Positions 58,701 through 64,000 of a stretch of 64,000 bases of DNA are shown here, in pieces. The position numbers and the translations under genes are program-made. Source of the stretch: Solea solea (Eukaryota > Chordata > Actinopteri > Pleuronectiformes > Soleidae). Every line of letters starts with the position of its first letter. Position 1 is the first letter of the stretch. The notes beneath the pieces are model-generated. The model had not been told where the DNA came from. It saw only the letters and a list, made by a program, of their open reading frames with translations, and searched no databases. The stretch covers positions 25,146,469 to 25,210,468 of the forward strand of contig NC_081142.1 in NCBI RefSeq assembly GCF_958295425.1. The letters run 5' to 3'.

Positions 58701-59795
58701 AGAGGTTATATAGAGGTTACACAAGAAGAAGTGACAAAAGGTCACATAATTAATATGTGGGTCAAGAGACAATATTCCTGAGTTCAAACACATTCCAGTT
58801 GAGAAGTCGGAGGGAAAAAACACGGGTGCAAACGTACATCTGAGATTACTAATCTAGTCTAGTTTCCAAGTTAGAAATCCTAGTTCAGGGGACATTGCTC
58901 TGAAACTCTGAATCTTGCTTACATTTGAGCGCAGAAATAGTTCAAGGTTTTCTCTTTAAGCGTGATTGTATGAGGGACTGATGTTGACTGTACTATAAAT
59001 GGATTTTAATCTCTTTACAAAAGGCTCACCTAATAAAATCTATTCCTCTAGGCTCTTGGATGAACAACAGCATAAAATGATTTGTGTGTGTGACTTGAGA
59101 GTGACCAGAACATTTGTAATCATTTGGTAGAGTTTGGTTGACTCAAACTTATCAAACGAAGCAGCAGTAGAACAGCTAGTTTCCAGTAGAGAGATAAAGC
59201 AATAAACGAACATGCTTCGTAAACTTAAACAGATTTTAATGTGTGGCTGTTGATATCGAGCAATATCCCCATGTTGAAATAGAGAGTATTTCACACACGC
59301 TTGCATACGTTCTAGAACAATTGCTTGTAACAGCTGCTCTTGAAGCGTCTCCATGTTTCGTGTGTAAATAGAGCAGCTCTACGGTCCTGCGGCGCAGCTC
59401 CGTGATGAGACCGCGTCTTCCTCAAGTGTGGAACAACGCAGATGTAAGGCCCCGACAAAGCTCATAACGAAGACACTTGCACTCGTGCGGGTAAAAGAAC
59501 ATAGCAGACAGTCAGCCAATGTTCGTCTCTGGCCCTTTGTCTCAGTTTGTTTTTGTCTATTTGGGTCCTACGGCGGAGCTCCGCGGTGAGGCCCTCGTTT
59601 AGTTCAGCAGTTATTAACTCCCATTCTCCGTGAATGTATAGCGCAGCGCTGCTGGCGACCAAACTGCAGCTAATTAAATTAGATTAAAGTCACGGAATTC
59701 ACGTTAATGTGAGTAACTAGAGCTGTTTACTCACGTTTCTTATCTACGTCCTCCTGGTGTAGCTGGGCAGTGTCCACCTCCTTGAGCTCCGCCAT
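43474..59795 (-). CDS. trmt1l: trmt1l, TRMT1-like tRNA (guanine-N2)-methyltransferase; complete 16-exon gene
   Basis: Seen: spliced CDS 59795-59735, 58536-58429, 56881-56819, 56001-55891, 55507-55443, 54050-53894, 52709-52589, 51967-51888, 50897-50645, 49335-49123, 49036-48846, 47236-47170, 45884-45721, 45618-45556, 45041-44915, 43666-43474. The total is 2037 nt (678 aa), fully in frame. Domains: acidic N-terminus, C2H2 finger 1 (about 79-102), C2H2 finger 2 (about 145-170), Trm1-type methyltransferase (about 225-640) with DAFGGTG (SAM motif I) and HLDPFG (catalytic motif), and a short tail. Human TRMT1L is about 733 aa. Known: it is a nucleolar/nuclear paralogue of TRMT1 reported to make m2,2G in tRNA, including position 27 of tRNA-Tyr. 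Every diagnostic motif is present, so activity is likely retained. Confidence 0.95.
43759..43831 (+). repeat. L2-like LINE 3' tail
   Basis: CAGCACTTTGGTCCACTGTG, then AAAGTGCTTAACAAATAAAG and a (TTGGA)n end, as in L2-clade 3' tails. In trmt1l intron 15. Confidence 0.6.
43905..44010 (+). repeat. SINE fragment
   Basis: GAATCGAACCCATAAGACACTT followed by GTGAATGGCAAAAACTGTAG and TAAAGCTCATATAAATAAAG. Same family as the copies at 9708 and 62393. Confidence 0.55.
44502..44520. repeat. poly-G tract
   Basis: A run of about 19 consecutive G in trmt1l intron 15 (G-quadruplex-prone and a likely sequencing difficulty). Confidence 0.9.
44915..45041 (-). CDS. trmt1l: trmt1l coding exon 15
   Basis: The exon encodes [20 protein letters not shown] and then [20 protein letters not shown], matching human [20 protein letters not shown]. 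It starts with a basic nuclear-localisation-like patch. It is 127 nt, phase 1 to 2. Confidence 0.94.
45556..45618 (-). CDS. trmt1l: trmt1l coding exon 14
   Basis: This 63-nt exon encodes [20 protein letters not shown] and S, a poorly conserved linker; the human counterpart includes ENGVFIKTTDD. It is in phase on both sides, with TCTGCAG acceptor and GTGAGT donor. Confidence 0.85.
45721..45884 (-). CDS. trmt1l: trmt1l coding exon 13
   Basis: The exon encodes [20 protein letters not shown] and then [17 protein letters not shown], matching human [12 protein letters not shown] and DDIQTLIKTLIFESECT. It is 164 nt, phase 2 to 1, donor GTAAAG. Confidence 0.94.
46354..46734 (+). mobile_element. full-length tRNA-headed SINE with 10-bp target duplication
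   Basis: It begins GGGCCACACGGTGATG, has an A-box-like GTAGTGGTTAGCAC and a B box GGTTCGAGCCC (46407-46417). It continues with TGGAGTTTGCATGTTCTC and ends GGTGGAGGATAAAGCGG. The flanks are CAATACATTA on both sides (46344-46353, 46735-46744), a target-site duplication that fixes the ends. Diverged copies lie at 23180, 39010, 42592, 61130 and 62120. In trmt1l intron 12. Confidence 0.88.
47170..47236 (-). CDS. trmt1l: trmt1l coding exon 12
   Basis: This 67-nt exon encodes [20 protein letters not shown] and PMW. The CNCHG motif matches human [18 protein letters not shown]. It was placed by splicing, phase 1 to 2, acceptor TTCCAG, donor GTAAAC. Confidence 0.92.
47265..47294. repeat. (AATG)n microsatellite
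   Basis: About 7 units of AATG in trmt1l intron 11. Confidence 0.9.
47839..48515. mobile_element. 677-bp hAT-type non-autonomous element
   Basis: The TIRs are CAGGGGTGCTCA at 47839 and TGAGCACCCCTG ending at 48515. They are flanked by GTCTAACG and GTCTAACC (47831-47838, 48516-48523), an 8-bp duplication with one mismatch. CAGGGGT-type ends with 8-bp duplications are typical hAT features. Inside is non-coding. Located in trmt1l intron 11. Confidence 0.88.
48846..49036 (-). CDS. trmt1l: trmt1l coding exon 11
   Basis: The exon encodes [38 protein letters not shown] and [13 protein letters not shown], nearly identical to human. The CQWC pair belongs to the Trm1 C-terminal domain. It is 191 nt, phase 2 to 1. 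Confidence 0.94.
49123..49335 (-). CDS. trmt1l: trmt1l coding exon 10 (catalytic DPFG motif)
   Basis: The exon encodes [20 protein letters not shown] and then [13 protein letters not shown] and [18 protein letters not shown]. The DPFG motif and SVTSTD block are hallmarks of Trm1-family N2-guanine methyltransferases. It is 213 nt with phase 2 at both ends. Confidence 0.95.
50645..50897 (-). CDS. trmt1l: trmt1l coding exon 9
   Basis: The exon encodes [20 protein letters not shown], the acidic loop motif [10 protein letters not shown], and [16 protein letters not shown], matching human KMDANVLMHLRSFDFI. An Arg/Gly-rich insertion lies mid-exon. It is 253 nt, phase 1 to 2. Confidence 0.93.
51888..51967 (-). 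CDS. trmt1l: trmt1l coding exon 8 (SAM motif I)
   Basis: The exon encodes [20 protein letters not shown] and then LDAFGGT, the SAM-binding motif I, completed by the next exon. The acceptor follows a (TG)n tract and TCTTTCAG. It is 80 nt, phase 2 to 1. Confidence 0.93.
51975..52017. repeat. (AC)n microsatellite at the trmt1l exon 8 acceptor
   Basis: About 21 AC units. On the gene strand it is a TG tract ending seven bases before the exon. Confidence 0.93.
52589..52709 (-). CDS. trmt1l: trmt1l coding exon 7
   Basis: The exon encodes [20 protein letters not shown] and then [14 protein letters not shown], the entry to the methyltransferase fold (human KTDSYFNPKMKLNR). It is 121 nt, ends in phase 2, donor GTCAGT. 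Confidence 0.91.
52974..53828 (+). repeat. interspersed repeat copy B, interrupted by a MITE
   Basis: It matches 8013-8606 in reverse complement on both sides of the insertion (52974-53244 and 53587-53828). Landmarks: TAGAGCTGAAGATCTTTGCC, AAGTGGATGC, GTGATAATACAGGACCTCC, GAGCTCTCC and GTCAATCAAAATGTAC. In trmt1l intron 6. Confidence 0.85.
53245..53586 (+). mobile_element. 342-bp hAT-type MITE, full length with perfect 8-bp target duplication
   Basis: It begins TAGAGCTGAAACGATT and ends ATCGTTAGTTGCAGCTCTA, with short imperfect TIRs. It is flanked by GTCGAGAC on both sides (53237-53244, 53587-53594). The host repeat copy at 8013-8606 has the same site once, without insertion, which proves the boundaries. 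No coding capacity. Confidence 0.93.
53894..54050 (-). CDS. trmt1l: trmt1l coding exon 6 (C2H2 finger 2)
   Basis: The exon encodes [20 protein letters not shown] followed by LKRH and NKGET, a canonical C-x2-C-x12-H-x3-H zinc finger conserved with human. It then runs into a Ser-rich linker. It is 157 nt, ends in phase 1, donor GTAGGT. Confidence 0.93.
55336..55375. repeat. (GT)n microsatellite
   Basis: About 20 GT units, 68 bases inside trmt1l intron 5 from exon 5. Confidence 0.9.
55443..55507 (-). CDS. trmt1l: trmt1l coding exon 5
   Basis: The exon encodes [20 protein letters not shown], matching human [20 protein letters not shown]. The acceptor at 55508 (AACAG) is required to keep frame; the nearby alternative AG five bases downstream would break it. 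It is 65 nt, phase 1 to 0. Confidence 0.9.
55690..55754. repeat. (AT)32 microsatellite
   Basis: A long pure AT run in trmt1l intron 4. Confidence 0.95.
55891..56001 (-). CDS. trmt1l: trmt1l coding exon 4 (C2H2 finger 1)
   Basis: The exon encodes [20 protein letters not shown] and then [13 protein letters not shown]. The C-x2-C-x10-H-x4-H arrangement is the first zinc finger; it is nearly identical to the human [20 protein letters not shown] block. Confidence 0.93.
56819..56881 (-). CDS. trmt1l: trmt1l coding exon 3
   Basis: This 63-nt exon encodes [20 protein letters not shown], aligning with human KRHISIQRQLADLENLAF. It is in phase on both sides, with TTACAG acceptor and GTAAGA donor. It is too short to be found as an open frame and was located by matching the family sequence. 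Confidence 0.88.
57130..58296 (+). mobile_element. L2-like LINE relic in trmt1l intron 2 (antisense to the gene)
   Basis: Broken frames read [15 protein letters not shown] (RT finger region), [20 protein letters not shown] (RT palm region) and [19 protein letters not shown] (region after the RT core). They occur in that order, with stops and frameshifts between them and the FADD-containing catalytic stretch deleted. The 3' end has CAGCACTTTGGTCAACAATG, AAATGTGCTTTGTGAATAAA and a TTGAATTGGATT tail, as in fish L2-clade elements. Confidence 0.75.
58429..58536 (-). CDS. trmt1l: trmt1l coding exon 2 (acidic, Ala-rich linker)
   Basis: The exon encodes [20 protein letters not shown] and then STTTAG, a low-complexity acidic stretch in the place of the long Pro/Ala-rich N-terminal region of mammals. 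The acceptor is CTGAAG with a weak pyrimidine tract. It is 108 nt with phase 1 at both ends. Confidence 0.8.
58600..59734. other. trmt1l intron 1
   Basis: No exon was recognised. Two related GC-rich segments with GCGCAGCTCCGTGATGAGAC (about 59391) and GCGGAGCTCCGCGGTGAGGC (about 59573) form a diverged local duplication close to exon 1. Confidence 0.45.
59735..59795 (-). CDS. trmt1l: trmt1l coding exon 1
   Basis: The exon encodes [20 protein letters not shown] plus one base. The start is the first ATG after the CCAAT/GC-box region and gives an acidic N-terminus like the human one. The donor is GTGAGT. Confidence 0.88.
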
Positions 59796-60000
59796 TTTTA
59801 ACTACGCTACGGCAACAAACGAGAGTTTGGATCGTTTTCACTCGAGCGGGGCGAAGGCCCGCCCCTTCCCTGGTTCTCATTGGATAAGACTTAAACTAGA
59901 CGAGCGTGAGCCAATCAGAGACAGAAAAGGGGGGATTTGCCCGTAGTTCAGGAAAACAAAAACTACGCAACAAACGTAGGGCATTTTGTTTCGATATACG
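59796..60000 (-). promoter_or_regulatory. trmt1l: trmt1l proximal promoter with CCAAT and GC boxes
   Basis: Immediately upstream of the trmt1l ATG the sequence is relatively CpG-rich. It has a GC box (CCGCCC, 59859-59864), an inverted CCAAT box (ATTGG, 59879-59883) and a second CCAAT box in the other orientation (59911-59915). There is no TATA box. In mammals TRMT1L is divergent from SWT1, so a bidirectional promoter is possible, but no swt1 exon is visible to the right. Confidence 0.55.
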
Positions 60001-60444
60001 TAAACTGCGCAGATTTTTCTTCTTTTTTTTCCATCTTTTATTTGCGATTTCTAAAATATACAATTAGAACGTTGTCATGGTACAATCATACAGAATGAAA
60101 AAATGTTTTTTTTAGACAAGGCAATCGCTTTCATATACCTACTTTTATGTATGAAGAATGTACTGAGGATAATGTGTTGGACCTTTCTTTGGTAAATCAA
60201 ACAAAACATTTTCTCAAAATAAATTATACATTTAGATGATATCCAATCATATACATCTGCCCAGAAAGCATTAACCCTTGATGTTCAGTTGTTTCAATAT
60301 GTTCAGCGTAAAAAAGAAGCAATTGTTGTGGTTTAAATTAAATTAAATTGACATTTAAAAGGAGGATAAATATCATTCAGTATTTTAGTGTCCTTCACCT
60401 TTGGTGCAATAGTTTCTTGACAAAAGACTGTCAGATTAGAATAT
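60001..60444. other. AT-rich interval upstream of trmt1l
   Basis: No gene or strong repeat was assigned; it may be the diverged 3' end of the adjacent L1-like relic, since it follows that relic on the minus strand. Confidence 0.35.
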
Positions 60445-61035
60445 TAGGTCATTTTAGACTGTGACTGTTCACCAAGAGGGAGGAGAGATTTGGGATTACA
60501 TTGTTTTGAAATAAATGATAAGACATTGTAATTACAGACTGAGGGAATGCTTTGATACTACCTCCTTTCATTTCAATTAATGTAGGACAAAAAAACATCA
60601 AAAGGTCAAATATTTCCAGTGTTATGCGAGAGATGCATCGCAGACCAAATTCCTTCTCCAACCAAATTTCATAACAAATAGATTTCTTTCTAAACAAAGT
60701 TATGTTTGCAATTTTCCAATTTTGTAAGACTGGAAGGCAGATCATTTGATGGGGAGCTTATTTATGTCATAATCACGCTTAAGGGGGAAGTTAATTCATC
60801 CTAATGTTATAAAGATGTAGTTTGGGATGTGAAACCAAATGTTGTTTCCATTCCACAAAAAGGATCTTAACCAATTTATTTTAATAGTGTCATTGATAGA
60901 TTCTACACTGTGACTTCCTGTTCCAAATGTAATTAAAGTTGGCCTGCCATATACACTTAATTGCATTGCAAAATTCCAATAATAGAAATTTCTCTTTGAG
61001 ACCAAAAATGTAAATATCATTTACATTTACCTAAG
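60445..61035 (-). mobile_element. L1-like LINE relic (C-terminal ORF2 region)
   Basis: Minus-strand frames read SINDTIKINWLRSFLWNGNN and IWFHIPNYIF, followed after a frameshift by ICYEIWLEKEFG and SVITMSYHLFQNNVIPNLSS. This order resembles the region downstream of the reverse transcriptase in fish L1/Tx1-type ORF2 (KINW..SFL...S.W..IPN.IF). It is 5'-truncated, frameshifted and non-functional. Family assignment is by recall only. Confidence 0.6.
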
Positions 61036-61129
61036 GTATAGTCCAAATGTTCAGATTATCTTCAGCGATGTGTATGCCCAAGTATTTAACAGATGATTTA
61101 ACAGGAATATTGTGGATTTCTACAACTCT

Positions 61130-61240
61130 AACATGGGATGTGACCCCGCCTATTGCCCTATGTCAGCTGAGATTGGCACAGCACCCCCTGCGACCCTCCG
61201 GTGGAGGACAAAGCGGTAGATTATGGATGGATGGAAGTAC
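61130..61240 (+). repeat. tail fragment of the tRNA-headed repeat
   Basis: GTGACCCCGCCTATTGCCCT, GCACAGCACCCCCTGCGACC and AAAGCGGTAGATTATGGATG match the 3' end of 46354-46734. Confidence 0.75.
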
Positions 61241-61399
61241 ATGCATCAATAATAATGTTATTATTCAAATAACGTACAAAAAACAGCATCTCACTGTTGT
61301 TTTGGCCCTTGTAATGTACTGACTTGACCCTTTACAGATATTTCGACAGGTTGAAAGGAGTGAGCTATAACTTGTCAATTATTAAATTAAATAGATTTT

Positions 61400-61860
61400 A
61401 CTGGAAATGGATCACAACTTTTGTTTTTGTGTTTCTGTTACAAGAAAACAAGAGTTAGGGCATGTCATAGATAATATGCTCTCGACTGAGTCAGCTAACT
61501 GGGCTCCTCCTCCAACTGCTCTCACACACGGCTGTTGTGACAGGACTTTGCCCTGTATGCATGATATGTCTTTTGTTTATGCTTGGATGCAATAAATAAA
61601 ATAAGTCTAACTCACATTACATTTTTCCATAAATACATACATGTTTTTGTTTCTAAAATATCCCAGCCAGCCATGTGTCCGTGGCTTGTTTGGGTCAATG
61701 TTGGGCTGGCCTTCAAAGCTTCAGGCTGGCCAACAGGTGCTGTCTGTAGCTCACCTCAGACCCAACTAAACTACAGCCATGTCTGACCAGGGATTTCAAA
61801 CCCATGGCATAGGGCTGTCGCAAACTTTAAATATCCGTTTTACGATCACAAGGTGAGTAT
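61400..61860 (+). repeat. diverged duplicate of 63215-63515
   Basis: GATCACAACTTTTG, GTGTTTCTGTTAC, GACAGGACTTTGCCCTGT and GGGATTTCAAACCCATGGCAT have counterparts in the same order about 1.7-1.8 kb to the right. A GTGAGT donor-like site follows at 61852. Not a convincing exon on its own. Confidence 0.45.
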
Positions 61861-62119
61861 TCTTCGCTATTGTTCTGTTTAGTGAAATGTTTGTAAAGTG
61901 TCTGTAATCCTGAAACATTCAGTTGGCCACTCTATTAATGTTGTGTTTGTGTTTTGCAGGTTGTCCGGTGAAAGTCGGGGTACACCTTGGACAGATGTTT
62001 GTATGTGAAAATAAAGGGTTCTTTGCAAATAGCATTGTCATAAATAGCAAGACACATAACTCCACATTGCTCCTGACGGCTGTGCCGATTGCACGTGAAT
62101 GGGTATAAGAGATCCGTCC

Positions 62120-62390
62120 ATCCACCTGTGCTGTGCCAATCTCAGCTGACATAGGGTGATAGGCGGGGTCACACCCTGGACAGTTCGCCAATCCATCGTA
62201 GCGCCACACATAGAGACAAACAACCATCCACTCTCACTTCTACGGTCAATTTAGAGTGACTCATTTACCTAATTCCCATATTGTGTGAGGAAGCCGGAGA
62301 ATGTGGAGAAAACCCACGCACACACGAGAAGATCGTGCAGAAAGGCCCTTGTTCTAACCGGGGCTCGAACCTGGGCACAAAGGCTGTTGG
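62120..62390 (-). mobile_element. tRNA-headed repeat, reverse copy, near full length
   Basis: CAATCTCAGCTGACATAGGG, CAGTTCGCCAATCCATC, GAAGCCGGAGAATG and GGGGCTCGAACCTGGGC (a degenerate complement of the B box) match 46354-46734 in reverse. Confidence 0.75.
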
Positions 62391-62392
62391 GA

Positions 62393-62490
62393 AGTGAGGT
62401 GTGAATGGCAAAAACTGTAGTGTAAAGCAGCTTTGAGTGGTCATCCAGACTAGAAAAGTGCTTTATTATTACAGACCATTTACCATTTAA
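62393..62490 (+). repeat. SINE tail fragment
   Basis: GTGAATGGCAAAAACTGTAG, then TAAAGCAGCTTTGAGTGGTC and AGAAAAGTGCTTTATT, the 3' part of the SINE family seen at 9708 and 43905. Confidence 0.6.
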
Positions 62491-62720
62491 CCCTGTCACA
62501 TGTCTATCAAAATGTCCAAATTGATTTTGAGCTGTCTTTCATCTTCATTGCTCAACTCAATTTCCTCTCTTTTAATGATTCAAACACGGTCACCTTCATC
62601 ATCTCTAGACTTGACTACTGCATTTCTTTTACCAGGAAACAAAACTAACTAACGCTCCAGCTGATATAGAATGCTGACGCAGGCTTTTTATATGCACGGT
62701 TTTATGATACACTAAGATAC
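62491..62720 (+). pseudogene. short L2-like LINE fragment
   Basis: Broken frames give VTFIISRLDYCISF and a following QLI-NAD-type stretch, resembling the conserved (F)I.SRLDYCN and LQ.IQNAAAR motifs near the C-terminus of L2/CR1 reverse transcriptases. Confidence 0.45.
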
Positions 62721-62896
62721 ACACTGATACTCACATTTTAAATTTAAACAGGTGTGTGTGTGTGAATAAATATGATTTGTGGCCATTGAGACAGTTTTCA
62801 CATTTCCACATGCAACTGGTATTTGTGTGGAAGTGTGAAGTGATGAGTGTTTTTCCAGAAATGATTATTAGAAAGAGAATATTCTTTATATTACAG

Positions 62897-63514
62897 CAGG
62901 TACCAGCACAATCAAACAGAATTATAGCGTGTCCCATTTGTAGACGGGACACCCCTGAAGTCAGATTTCCAGCTATGAAACTGTAAGTGTACTTTTAGTA
63001 TTAATAGCACTTGTGTCGTATTTGTTTCACAGTAAATCAGACGTACACACAATAAACATAGACATGTTTTACACAGTTTTGCATGCAAAATACCACGTAG
63101 AGCGTTGCTATCGACTGGTATTGCTAACAATAGCCAGGCCGAGATACAGTATGTTTGTGTCCATGGAGTTCATATTACTTTTCTTTAATCTGCAAATATA
63201 AAATGATTTAAACGAAAGTCGATCACGACTTTCGTTTCGTGTTTCTGTCCGAAACAAACCAGAGTTTCGATGACTAATTAATGGTCATGACTAATGCTCA
63301 CGTCTATCACGACAGGACTTTGCTCTGTGGACATTACATGTCTTTTTATTGTTTTTATTGTAGGCAGCGTTGATACGCTACCCTTTAAAAGCATGGCGTC
63401 TTTTTATTCAACAGCATGCCATCATTTACAGAACAGCTGCTACTGACTTTATACCAGCGATCTCAAACCAGCATCTACAGAAACATCCAGAGGAGAAAAC
63501 CAGAGAACCATGAG
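62897..63514 (+). CDS. two exons of an unrecognised plus-strand gene with a half-RING-like CPxC motif (partial)
   Basis: Exon a (62897-62982) has a TTACAG acceptor and a GTAAGT donor. It encodes RIIACPICRRDTPEVRFPAM plus KL. Exon b (63415-63514) has a TTCAACAG acceptor and a GTGAGT donor. It joins in frame (phase 2) and encodes MPSFTEQLLLTLYQRSQTSI and then YRNIQRRKPENHE. The CPICRR sequence looks like the last Cys pair of a C3HC4 RING or related zinc-binding fold; the matching first half (C-x2-C, C-x-H) was not found upstream. I do not recognise the gene. Exons further right would lie beyond the window. It may be a pseudogene or a diverged duplicate, since nearby flanking sequence is duplicated at 61400-61860. 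Confidence 0.35.
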
Positions 63515-64000
63515 GTGAGTTCAATTTATTCATTTAGAATATTATAGGTCAAGTGTGAGTGTTTAGGCTTTATTGGTAGAAATGAACTTTACTATGTATG
63601 TTGTGTATATTTAGCATGTTGCAGCAAGTGCTTATAGAGTAAATGTAGTTTGGTTTTTGTAGCCGAAGAATAATACTAAGTTCCATTTACAGCAAAAGTC
63701 AGGACTCAAGTTCATTGCTATTCTAGCCACTCTTAGCAATACCGGTCAATAACGACACTCAATATGGGATTTACATGTTTATGGTTAAAATTTAAACAGT
63801 ACCATGTCCACAACGAGCTATTTATGCTAAAAGCCCCCACATCGGGGTTGGTGAGGTTTCGCTGACATAAAACCTCCTGAAACTGCCGGGAAATCGTTTT
63901 AAAAAGCGACTCAAACATGTATTAAAAGTTACATCATTTTAGGGTTATGTTGTGAAAAGAAACAAACATAAAGACAGGTGGGGTTAAGTTAATAAAAGCA
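63515..64000. other. right edge, no further exon assigned
   Basis: The sequence is presumed intron after the exon at 63415-63514. No clear acceptor-exon-donor unit was recognised before the window ends. Confidence 0.35.

Overview
This window is vertebrate nuclear DNA, almost certainly from a teleost fish. Intron-rich genes use GT-AG splice sites. They sit among typical teleost interspersed repeats: hAT-type MITEs with 8-bp target duplications, tRNA-headed SINEs, L2-like and L1-like LINE relics, and long (CA)n, (AT)n and (CAG)n tracts. No prokaryotic, organellar or viral gene was seen.

Two complete protein-coding genes were reconstructed exon by exon, both on the minus strand. niban1 (FAM129A family) runs from its ATG at 41926 to its stop at 20347. 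It has 14 coding exons, 2874 coding bases and 957 residues, with an N-terminal PH domain, a helical Niban core and a 410-residue acidic Ser/Glu/Val-rich tail encoded mostly by the last exon. trmt1l runs from its ATG at 59795 to its stop at 43474. It has 16 coding exons, 2037 coding bases and 678 residues, with two C2H2 zinc fingers followed by a Trm1-type tRNA guanine-N2 methyltransferase domain (DAFGGTG SAM motif, HLDPFG catalytic motif). All junctions keep frame, so both genes look intact. They are head-to-tail neighbours about 1.5 kb apart. In the human 1q25 block, as I know it, RNF2 lies between their orthologues; it is not seen here. The two products have unrelated jobs (stress signalling and tRNA modification), and nothing suggests joint function beyond old synteny.

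Left 20 kb (1-20346): largely non-coding. It holds an isolated, frameshifted kifap3-like exon (1579-1681, +), a TIR element (3101-4246), one copy of a roughly 600-bp repeat (8013-8606), an integrase-core gene relic (16696-17037, -), a 30-bp minisatellite, and several MITE and SINE fragments.

Middle (20347-43473): niban1 and the short intergenic gap. The 12-kb first intron carries a hAT element with a perfect TTAATTAA duplication (32477-33320), a decayed hAT/ZBED-like region (about 35370-36960) and a 158-bp duplicated segment flanked by 50-bp direct repeats.

Right (43474-64000): trmt1l with a precise SINE insertion, a hAT element, an L2-like LINE relic and a hAT MITE in its introns. Upstream lie a CCAAT/GC-box promoter, an antisense L1-like LINE relic, and two plus-strand exons of an unrecognised gene with half a RING-like CPxC motif that runs toward the right edge.

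The most notable observations are the filled/empty-site pair proving the MITE insertion, the TG-repeat tracts serving as 3' splice-site context at four exons, the kifap3 exon relic and the flanked duplication in niban1 intron 1. I found no convincing undescribed biological system.
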